From the IMG/VR virus record IMGVR_UViG_3300036770_008166, positions 51,247 to 115,246 of that record: a stretch of DNA of 64,000 nucleotides; one strand, written 5' to 3'. A model generated the notes under the pieces. That model made no database searches and had not been told where the DNA came from. It saw only the letters and a program-made list of their open reading frames with translations. Position 1 is the stretch's first letter. Each line of letters starts with the position of its first letter. Shown piece after piece: positions 57,956-64,000 of this stretch. Origin of the DNA: a virus. Both the position numbers and the translations under genes were made by a program.

Positions 57956-58288
57956 CTAGAACTGATCGGGCCAGTCTCTCCAAAGTGCGTGTTGAATGTT
58001 TCCTGCAACGAACTGATTGAAACTTTTGTGTTTTTCTTCAAGTTCGCCTTCTAATGGAGCGACACGACGGAATGCCTCGTCCATCTGTGCCATGTCACGG
58101 AACTCCATAATAATAAGCCATTCTGGCATGTCCGCGATGCTGCGGAATCCCATCTTGCAACGCGTGATCCTGTAGCTTTGCATCTTGCCTTCTGAGATCA
58201 AGTGATCAAAGAATTGTTTCATTCCATTGACCCAGTCAATGTCAGAAATGTCGCCTTGTTTGTCAGCCCATATAGTGTAAAGATCCAT
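57956..58288 (-). CDS. DUF6614-like protein
   Basis: A 110-residue protein whose sequence MDLYTIWADKQGDISDIDW, then SYRITRCKMGF, LIIMEFRDMAQMDEAF and ALWRDWPDQF matches the DUF6614 pattern as I remember it, a probable dimeric alpha/beta-barrel fold of unknown function. The ATG follows the stop of the upstream gene directly, with AGGAAGG upstream. It has no apparent link to tail assembly despite its position. Confidence 0.7.
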   Translation of the reverse strand: MDLYTIWADKQGDISDIDWVNGMKQFFDHLISEGKMQSYRITRCKMGFRSIADMPEWLIIMEFRDMAQMDEAFRRVAPLEGELEEKHKSFNQFVAGNIQHALWRDWPDQF

Positions 58289-58723
58289 CTATTTCATCCT
58301 TCCTAAAAGTTCAAAACCTTCGAGATCCAACATGTAAGGTTCTACTGACTCAAAATACATCCAACGGAATCCTCGGTCTCGATATATTGCACATTCGGTT
58401 TCAATGCTGCGGATGCCTAGGCGCAGGCGCGGATCTCGATAATCCCATGCAAAATGATCGCTGAGAATGTTGTCCTTGTCCCAGATCCGGTACATGCTCC
58501 ACGCCACCAAGCGGCCATGATCATGGTAGCCTATGATTTCTGTAGCAGCATCCGTGAGTCGACCTGGTATCATGGGTATCACGCTCTGGAAATGCTTGTG
58601 CAGGCAGTAGTCGCGATAGACACGGAGCACATCATTCACCGGCACCGGCTGCAACAGTTGCCATTCAAGGTCAATCTGATATTGGGTGCGTTCGAGATCT
58701 ATGCGCCCAAATTGCCAACTCAT
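58289..58723 (-). CDS. GNAT-fold protein, possibly arginyltransferase-like
   Basis: A 144-residue protein. The sequence VYRDYCLHKHF, GRLVAWSMYRIWD, FAWDYRDPRLRLGIRSIETECAIYR and FRWMYFE resembles the C-terminal GNAT half of leucyl/arginyl-tRNA-protein transferases (Bpt/Ate), where a DP...LG..s...EI segment precedes a KY.Y strand. No N-terminal cysteine region is present. Function is uncertain. The ATG overlaps the stop of the upstream gene as ATGA. Confidence 0.6.
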   Translation of the reverse strand: MSWQFGRIDLERTQYQIDLEWQLLQPVPVNDVLRVYRDYCLHKHFQSVIPMIPGRLTDAATEIIGYHDHGRLVAWSMYRIWDKDNILSDHFAWDYRDPRLRLGIRSIETECAIYRDRGFRWMYFESVEPYMLDLEGFELLGRMK

Positions 58724-59217
58724 GATCTTGGATCCGTACGATTTTCAAACAAGATTTTCAAGTAGCTTTCGGGCCAGTCTTGATAGTACCCTTTTTCGGC
58801 CAGCATGCGAGCATGGCTGTCCAACTTGCTCAAGGACTGCACAAACGCTATGGCCCAACGGCCCTGGTTCATGATCACTCCGTTTATCACCTCTGGATCA
58901 TCAGGGTGGTCGGCCAGAGCTATGAGATTCCTGGGCCTAAGAAAACCAGTGTTCACTGTGCGCACTTCGTGATTGAAATCTGCACTGTCAAAATCAGCAG
59001 CATCATACACAAAGGCCAGCACATCAAGATCGCCAATGTCGACGTGCATGAGATCTATGTAAGGTCCAAGTCGTCCGGCCTGGATCTCTAGTTTGTTGTC
59101 TAGGCGTGCCCGACGGGCATAAGGGCACGGTGCCCAACCCGTGAGTTTAGGATGCGGCTGCTCCACGAACGTGGTCAGCCATGTCATAATGTCCTGTCTG
59201 GCCTGTTCGATGTCCAT
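58720..59217 (-). CDS. Unknown protein with CPYARxAR motif (165 residues)
   Basis: A 165-residue protein with GWAPCPYARRARLDNKLEI near residues 27-45 and a beta-alpha pattern afterwards. The WxPCPYAxxA motif resembles small conserved hypothetical proteins of marine T4-like phages and bacteria; no function is assigned by me. The single cysteine in the motif may be functional. It is transcribed with the GNAT-like and DUF6614-like genes downstream. Confidence 0.7.
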   Translation of the reverse strand: MDIEQARQDIMTWLTTFVEQPHPKLTGWAPCPYARRARLDNKLEIQAGRLGPYIDLMHVDIGDLDVLAFVYDAADFDSADFNHEVRTVNTGFLRPRNLIALADHPDDPEVINGVIMNQGRWAIAFVQSLSKLDSHARMLAEKGYYQDWPESYLKILFENRTDPRS

Positions 59218-59220
59218 ACT

Positions 59221-59439
59221 CTAGAACCAAGGTAAGTTGGTTTTCTTTGTTGTGTCTATGTTTTCTTTGGCAAGATCTGATATCATCTTGCGTTCTGCGA
59301 CACTAAGTTGCATAACCTGTTCGTAGGTGATGCCACCGCGCATGTACCAGGCTAATCTTAGACTGTCGCTGCGTATGTTGTTGGCCTCCTGATCCATGCC
59401 GGTGAGATATTCTTCTATGGCTTCTGCGGACAGGCTCAG
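59221..59439 (-). CDS. gp51-like small protein, possible CTG start
   Basis: A 72-residue frame contains SDSLRLAWYMRGGITYEQVMQLS, AERKMISDLAKENIDTTKKTNLPWF. This matches a small protein found downstream of gp26 in marine T4-like phages, commonly regarded as a baseplate hub assembly protein related to gp51. No ATG exists before residue 15 (59397). A CTG at 59437-59439 overlaps the gp26 stop exactly as an ATGA junction would (CTGA), so a CTG start by translational coupling is possible; otherwise the protein begins at 59397 with 58 residues. Confidence 0.65.
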   Translation of the reverse strand: MSLSAEAIEEYLTGMDQEANNIRSDSLRLAWYMRGGITYEQVMQLSVAERKMISDLAKENIDTTKKTNLPWF

Positions 59440-60278
59440 GAGGCGGGTCCGAAAAAACTTGCGGTGTCAAGATTGATCTGCTGTTCATACTGATGTGAGC
59501 AGCCTTGGCAGGTGATCTGCAAGGGCCGTATTTCGGTCTCCTGTCTCAACTTCACAGCCGTGTCACGGATCTGATCAAACACCTGGCGATCGCAGTTGTT
59601 GAGAAACTCGTCGATGAATTCTGGTTCGGATACTATCGCATCAGGTGTGCGTATGCTGGCCACGCTGTATTTCAGCGCTTCCACAGTGAGCCTCGTGATG
59701 TTTTTCATGACCTGGGCCATCTGATTCAGCTTTTCTTGATCCTCTAGATCTGATTCTGGTATGAGATTGATCATGCGCTGGTTTTCGAACTGCTGCACAT
59801 TGATGCGATTCTGTTGCTCGTAGTCCATGCTGCGGAACACGATTTCCAGATCTCCGTAGTTGACTTTTTGATTGTAGTCTGGACATTTTAGCTGATCAAT
59901 CACGCTCCTGAGATCCAGAGAGTAGTCGTCGGTGTTCTGGCAGGCTGGACAGGTCACACCAACATCGATGTTGTGGCCATAGCTGGCGATGCGTATGGCC
60001 ACGAAAACCGCTGTAAGATCCACTGTGGGTATCGACCAGGCATTCTTGATGGCCGGAATGCAGCTCTGGATCACATCTATCACGGCCTGGCCACTGAACA
60101 AGGCATCTGGCGTGCGATAGGTTATTTCGTCCACTGCGGTCATGGGATACACCGGCAGTTCACGATTTTGCGGCATTTCCAGCGCGCCATCTTTCCAGAA
60201 ACGCCCATCGCTGGGCAGTCTGAGATAGATCGCAGGCTGTCGGAAATAGCGCTGCAGAGGGTTGATGTTCTGGGTCAT
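59436..60278 (-). CDS. 26: Baseplate hub subunit gp26-like with zinc ribbon
   Basis: A 280-residue protein. NPLQRYFRQPAIYLRLPSDG is the N-terminal signature of the T4 gp26-type baseplate hub protein in marine phages, and two CxxC pairs (CPAC near 122, CQGC near 261) form a split zinc ribbon. A central DLRSVIDQLKC and ITRLTVEALKYSVASI are typical. Start ATG at 60276-60278 lies 23 bases from a TATAAGTA late-type promoter. It is transcribed divergently from the tape measure gene. Confidence 0.82.
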   Translation of the reverse strand: MTQNINPLQRYFRQPAIYLRLPSDGRFWKDGALEMPQNRELPVYPMTAVDEITYRTPDALFSGQAVIDVIQSCIPAIKNAWSIPTVDLTAVFVAIRIASYGHNIDVGVTCPACQNTDDYSLDLRSVIDQLKCPDYNQKVNYGDLEIVFRSMDYEQQNRINVQQFENQRMINLIPESDLEDQEKLNQMAQVMKNITRLTVEALKYSVASIRTPDAIVSEPEFIDEFLNNCDRQVFDQIRDTAVKLRQETEIRPLQITCQGCSHQYEQQINLDTASFFGPAS

Positions 60279-60281
60279 AGT

Positions 60282-60313
60282 GCACCTATAAATATAATTC
60301 TACTTATAGGTGC
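60282..60313. promoter_or_regulatory. Palindromic divergent late promoter pair
   Basis: Two 10-base arms GCACCTATAA (60282-60291) and TTATAGGTGC (60304-60313) form a perfect inverted repeat with a 12-base spacer. The plus strand carries TATAAATA (60287-60294) and the minus strand TATAAGTA (60308-60301), facing the tape measure and gp26 genes 25 and 22 bases away. Thus a single 32-base palindrome drives both directions. Confidence 0.75.
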
Positions 60314-60319
60314 GTTTAC

Positions 60320-63300
60320 ATGGCAGATTTAAATGATCAAGCACAAGAACTAGCAGAACTGCTGGAACGGGTGAACTATGAGATGCGCCGGTTTGGCCGC
60401 ATCAGTGAAGAAACCGCCGAAGAGCTCGCAGCCGGCGGCACCAAACGCGCCAAAGAACTCAAACAGGCAGCTGCGTCGTCGGTGCAGGCCCTGACCAGTC
60501 TGGCCGGGGCAGCCACAGCATCTGGTCGAGCCATGCTGGAAGGCCAGAAAGGTGCCACGGCATTCAATTCTGCCTTGGGCGAACTGAGCACGGCAGCTAC
60601 CGCGGCCGGCGTAGCTCTCACCTTCCTGATACCAGGTGGCCCTGCTGTCAAGGCCTTGATCGCGGCAGTCACTGTAGCCACCGGCAGCCTGTTGAAGTAT
60701 ACCCAGGCCGCCAACAAGCTCGCAGACGATCTTTACAAGGGCTATTCTGGACTGGCCAAGTCCGGTGCCGCAGCCGCCGATGGCATGACCGGCCTGTTCG
60801 AAGACGCCAAGAAACTGGGCCTCTCCATGGGCGAGCTGGGCGATCTGGTCAACATCATTGGAGCCAACAGCAAGGACATGGCGCTGTTTGGGCAAGGTGT
60901 GTTCGCAGCACGGCGCAGGCTGGCAGATGTGGGACGAGAACTGGAGTTCAATCGTGACCAGTTCATCCGCATGGGTCTGTCCATGCAGGATGTCACGGAA
61001 GCCACCATAGGCTACATGAAGCAGCAGCGCGTGGCTGGCAATCTCAATGCCCAGACCGCTGGCCAGCTGGCGGATGGCGCTCGTAGATATCTCATCGAAC
61101 AGGATGCGCTGACCAAGCTCACGGGCATGAGCGTGAAAGAGCAAGAAGCAGCCCAGGAAGCCATACGCAGCCAGGAACGTTTTGCTGCCAAGCTGGAAGA
61201 ACTTCGGCAGCAGGGACGCACCAAAGAAGCACGAGAACTGGAAAAGACCTACCTGATCTTGCAGAGCCAGAACAAAGAAGCTGCACAAGGCTTTGCTGAT
61301 ATCTCCACCAACAATGTGCAGACCGAAGCTGCGCAGAAGTCGCTCATGGGCACCCAGGGCGAGAGCATGCGTGTGGCACAGCGCATCTCCGCCGGCCAGA
61401 TGGCCGCAGCAGAAGGTGCGCAGCGAGTGGCTCGAGCGCACGGCGAAACTGCGACCCGGCTCGGCACCACCATGGGACAGATTGGCACCTACAACGAGAC
61501 CTTTGGTGACCTGGCCGGAGACCTTCGTCTACGTGGTCTGGCCGAAAAAGACATCGCAGAGGTCCTGGCCAAGATCGAAGAAGATCGCAAACGCCAGGCC
61601 GGCGATGGTGCCAAGGTCCAGGACAAGATCTTGGACAAACAAGGCACCCTGATTGCCACGCAGATCAAGGCCAACGAAGCGCTGGAGCGTTTTGTGTTTG
61701 CTGGCGTGGGCCCGGCACAGGCTGCCATGATCAAGCTGGCCGAAGCTACCCTGGGTGGCGCCAATGCGCTCAACAAGCTGTTTGGTATCACGCCTCCCTC
61801 AGAAGCCGTGGCTGGCACCAGGGGCGGAGAACGCAGTCGCACACGCCGCAGGCAACAGGCCGAAGAACGTGCAGCCCTAGAACAGGCACCGGTGCGATCC
61901 AGAGGTGGTGCACGCGAACAACAAGCCCGGCGACAGGCCGCAGCAGCAGATCAAGCGCTGGAACAGGCTCCGGTGCGATCGCGCAATGCTCGCCGACCCC
62001 AACCTCAGGTCACGGTACCTGCTGCATCGCAGGCTCCTGCTGCTCCTGCTGCTGCACCATTGGGTCCAGGCCCAGGTGCCCCTGCCGGCGCCGATGACTA
62101 TGTGATTTTTGGATCCAATACCGGCAGTCGCGAGCACTTTGGCAAACTGTTGCCATCGGTGCAGCAGGCGTTCCTGGCCATGGCCAGAGACTACAATGCG
62201 CTGAATCCAGGACAGAAACTGCGGGTAAATTCTGCCTATCGCAGTCCGCAAGAACAGGCCGGAGTGGAAGCCACCGGTGGAGCGCCCAAAGCAGCTCCGG
62301 GGCGCAGTCTGCATCAGCAAGGACGCGCTATCGACACGCAGAGCGAACAGGCCTCGCAGTTGGCACGCTCAGGTCTTTTGGCTCAGTACGGATTCAAATG
62401 GGGTCAGTCTTTTGGTGATCCGCAGCACATACACATGCGAGATGGCGGTGTGATACCAGCCACTCCAGGTGGTGTCACTGTGACAGCGGCCGAGGCTGGC
62501 AAGAACGAGGCTTTTGTGCCCTTGCCCGACGGCAAAACCATACCAGTATCGCTGCAAGGCATGGATACTGAACGCCTGATCAGCACCATAGCCACCCTTA
62601 GTGCCAAGCTCAAGATGATCCAAGGTGACGAACTGATCGATATCGCGCGCAACACCAGCGAATCTGCGCAACGCGAAATTGACAGAATGGCCAACACCGT
62701 GGCCCAGGCCACCCAAGAAGCTCTCAGCCGAGGAGTGGATGTGGTGGCCGCCACTCAGATCAAACCTCTAGAAGCCATGCAGGATCTTGCCCGCAACATG
62801 ATGGCCAAAGGTGGCATCACACAAGGTCCCAGCATCGCAGGCGAAGCGGGTCCTGAAGCCGTGGTTCCTTTGCCTGACGGCAAAACCATACCGGTCCGGA
62901 TCGATCTCAATGATCCTCAGCAGACTGGACCAACTTTTGCAGGCATGAACGAATACAAGGGCTACAACATGGGTGCCATGACCACTGATCTGGCAGCTCT
63001 CAAAGACATAGCCGGTCAGCTGGGTGCTTTTGATCAAGCCACTCAAACCATCACCAATCCTGAAACCTGGAAGAAAATATTGAACAGCGGCATGCTCACG
63101 AACTATGACATGGGCACCATGACCGTGGGCAGCAAGATGGGCGGCCCAGAGATTGGCATAGAAATCGGAGAACGCATCAAAGAAGTCATGGTCACGGAAA
63201 AAACCGATGTAGATTCTGCCCTCAAACAGGTCACACAAGAATTCCGTGATTCCATGACCAAGGTCATTGAGTCTGTGCGGGCATCGTCGCCGGAACAGCA

Positions 63301-63394
63301 GGGTGAAATGATAGAGCTACTGCGCCGCATCGCGTCGGGTACAAACAGGACCGCAGATGCCAACCAGCGTTTGGCAGCAGTGGCCACCAACTAG
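60320..63394 (+). CDS. Tape measure protein with M15/VanY peptidase domain
   Basis: A 1,024-residue protein with helical tape-measure architecture. Residues 1-60 are coiled coil, about 90-125 is hydrophobic, and helices run to about 480, followed by Arg/Gln/Pro-rich disorder. Residues about 592-707 form a D-Ala-D-Ala carboxypeptidase-type (M15) domain with the zinc motif SLHQQGRAID and a downstream DPQHIHM histidine. Two copies of GEAGPEA..PLPDGKTIPV-type sequence (about 720 and 850) are typical of tape measure tails. It sets tail length and probably helps open peptidoglycan at injection. Late promoter TATAAATA lies 25 bases upstream. Confidence 0.85.
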   Translation: MADLNDQAQELAELLERVNYEMRRFGRISEETAEELAAGGTKRAKELKQAAASSVQALTSLAGAATASGRAMLEGQKGATAFNSALGELSTAATAAGVALTFLIPGGPAVKALIAAVTVATGSLLKYTQAANKLADDLYKGYSGLAKSGAAAADGMTGLFEDAKKLGLSMGELGDLVNIIGANSKDMALFGQGVFAARRRLADVGRELEFNRDQFIRMGLSMQDVTEATIGYMKQQRVAGNLNAQTAGQLADGARRYLIEQDALTKLTGMSVKEQEAAQEAIRSQERFAAKLEELRQQGRTKEARELEKTYLILQSQNKEAAQGFADISTNNVQTEAAQKSLMGTQGESMRVAQRISAGQMAAAEGAQRVARAHGETATRLGTTMGQIGTYNETFGDLAGDLRLRGLAEKDIAEVLAKIEEDRKRQAGDGAKVQDKILDKQGTLIATQIKANEALERFVFAGVGPAQAAMIKLAEATLGGANALNKLFGITPPSEAVAGTRGGERSRTRRRQQAEERAALEQAPVRSRGGAREQQARRQAAAADQALEQAPVRSRNARRPQPQVTVPAASQAPAAPAAAPLGPGPGAPAGADDYVIFGSNTGSREHFGKLLPSVQQAFLAMARDYNALNPGQKLRVNSAYRSPQEQAGVEATGGAPKAAPGRSLHQQGRAIDTQSEQASQLARSGLLAQYGFKWGQSFGDPQHIHMRDGGVIPATPGGVTVTAAEAGKNEAFVPLPDGKTIPVSLQGMDTERLISTIATLSAKLKMIQGDELIDIARNTSESAQREIDRMANTVAQATQEALSRGVDVVAATQIKPLEAMQDLARNMMAKGGITQGPSIAGEAGPEAVVPLPDGKTIPVRIDLNDPQQTGPTFAGMNEYKGYNMGAMTTDLAALKDIAGQLGAFDQATQTITNPETWKKILNSGMLTNYDMGTMTVGSKMGGPEIGIEIGERIKEVMVTEKTDVDSALKQVTQEFRDSMTKVIESVRASSPEQQGEMIELLRRIASGTNRTADANQRLAAVATN

Positions 63395-63410
63395 GGTTAA
63401 ATAACAGATC

Positions 63411-63926
63411 ATGGCAGAACACGATTCTCGCATATTCTATGTGTATCAATATGTAAATGAAGGCGGTCAACCGTACTACATTGGAAAAGGATCTGGCAGA
63501 CGGTTACATCGACTGCACACACGAACCCAATTACCTCCTGTTGAACGCAGGGTAATTATTCAGGACGGATTAACAAACGATGAGGCAAAAAAACTTGAGG
63601 GCGAGTTAATTTCGAAGTATAAAAGAAAAATTGATGGCGGTCTGTTAGATAATATCAAAATCAATCAATGGGCGTGCGCAGTTGGTTGGAAGCATTCTGA
63701 AGAAACCAAAAGAAAGATTTCCGAAGGCAATAAAGGAAAAAAACGAACCCCTGAGCAGTTAAAGAATTATAAAGGAACTGTGACTGCAGAGCACAGAGAA
63801 AAAGTCAGACTAGCCAATCTTGGAAGACCGTACGATCCAGTTCGAGCCAAAAAAATTTCTGACACATTAAAAAAATATTTTGCCGCAAAAAAAGCAGCAA
63901 AATTGATGGAGCAGGACAATGGCTAA
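63411..63926 (+). CDS. GIY-YIG homing endonuclease with NUMOD3 repeats
   Basis: A 171-residue Seg-like endonuclease. The catalytic part begins IFYVYQYV...PYYIGKGSGRR (GIY-YIG), with a helix LEGELISKYKRK. Two NUMOD3-type DNA-binding repeats follow: HSEETKRKISEGNKGKK and TAEHREKVRLANLGRP. This is the standard layout of mobile free-standing endonucleases. It is much more AT-rich than the tape measure gene before it, consistent with recent transfer. Its 3' end overlaps the next gene's start by 8 bases. Confidence 0.9.
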   Translation: MAEHDSRIFYVYQYVNEGGQPYYIGKGSGRRLHRLHTRTQLPPVERRVIIQDGLTNDEAKKLEGELISKYKRKIDGGLLDNIKINQWACAVGWKHSEETKRKISEGNKGKKRTPEQLKNYKGTVTAEHREKVRLANLGRPYDPVRAKKISDTLKKYFAAKKAAKLMEQDNG

Positions 63927-64000
63927 GCAAGAAAATCAATCCAAATCGTGGCGTAAGTATTTCAAGGTAGCAGACACTTCGGGCGTGATGAGTCCCATAT
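63919..64000 (+). CDS. Probable portal protein gp20, N-terminal fragment
   Basis: A frame begins with ATG at 63919-63921 after AGGA and runs off the window. The visible 27 residues include SKSWRKYFKVADTSG, similar to the opening of portal proteins of marine T4-like phages (SWRKYFK..). Position after the tape measure gene also fits, but the fragment is too short for certainty. Confidence 0.5.
   Translation, partial: MAKQENQSKSWRKYFKVADTSGVMSPI

Noticed and set aside
60350-61441. A 363-residue minus-strand open frame opposite the tape measure gene
   Set aside because: Composition is that of a shadow of an Ala/Gln-rich gene, and the sense strand has a strong promoter, start and clear domains.

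Overview
The window is part of a T4-like tailed phage (myovirus) genome. The evidence is a set of T4 core genes: late sigma factor gp55, recombination nuclease gp47/gp46, baseplate proteins gp6, gp25, gp5, gp53 and gp26, a tape measure protein, and the probable first codons of the portal gp20. The proteins look most like those of marine cyanophages and pelagiphages, but base composition is roughly balanced (estimated by eye), higher than is usual for phages of Prochlorococcus or Pelagibacter. No tRNA, integrase or lysis gene is visible. A metagenomic or environmental source is likely; the host cannot be named from the sequence.

Layout. (1) Bases 1-19,070, minus strand: a tightly packed accessory operon whose genes mostly overlap by 1-14 bases. 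Upstream to downstream it holds three GT-A-like glycosyltransferase candidates, a small unknown protein, a sugar-nucleotide epimerase/dehydratase, a SPASM-like radical SAM protein, four members of a TEK-motif glycosyltransferase-like family, five radical SAM proteins with an N-terminal twitch-type cysteine region, an unknown protein, two very small genes, a NodU/CmcH carbamoyltransferase, a kinase-nucleotidyltransferase fusion and a partial DUF2061 membrane protein. (2) 19,067-50,590, minus strand: the virion module, with tail-fibre-like proteins, a 5,113-residue giant structural protein, gp6, gp25, gp5, hub-type proteins and gp53. (3) 50,614-57,468, plus strand: gp55, gp47, a minimal SDR, a twitch radical SAM protein, gp46, a second radical SAM protein and a GIY-YIG protein. 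(4) 57,469-57,791: a non-coding, hairpin-rich convergent junction. (5) 57,792-60,278, minus strand: small conserved proteins, a gp51-like protein and gp26. (6) 60,320-64,000, plus strand: tape measure with an M15 peptidase domain, a GIY-YIG homing endonuclease and the start of a probable portal gene.

How it fits together. A near-perfect sigma-70 promoter precedes gp55, whose product should direct transcription from TATAAATA-type late promoters. Such sites occur at 22,211, 42,030 and as a back-to-back pair inside a palindrome at 60,282-60,313. The most striking content is eight radical SAM proteins, at least eight glycosyltransferase-like or sugar-modifying enzymes, a carbamoyltransferase and a kinase-nucleotidyltransferase. 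Most sit in one operon immediately downstream of the virion genes; two radical SAM genes and an SDR sit in the gp47/gp46 replication block. I infer a phage-encoded pathway that builds or modifies a sugar-containing molecule on a virion protein, host envelope or nucleotide. The substrate cannot be read from the sequence.
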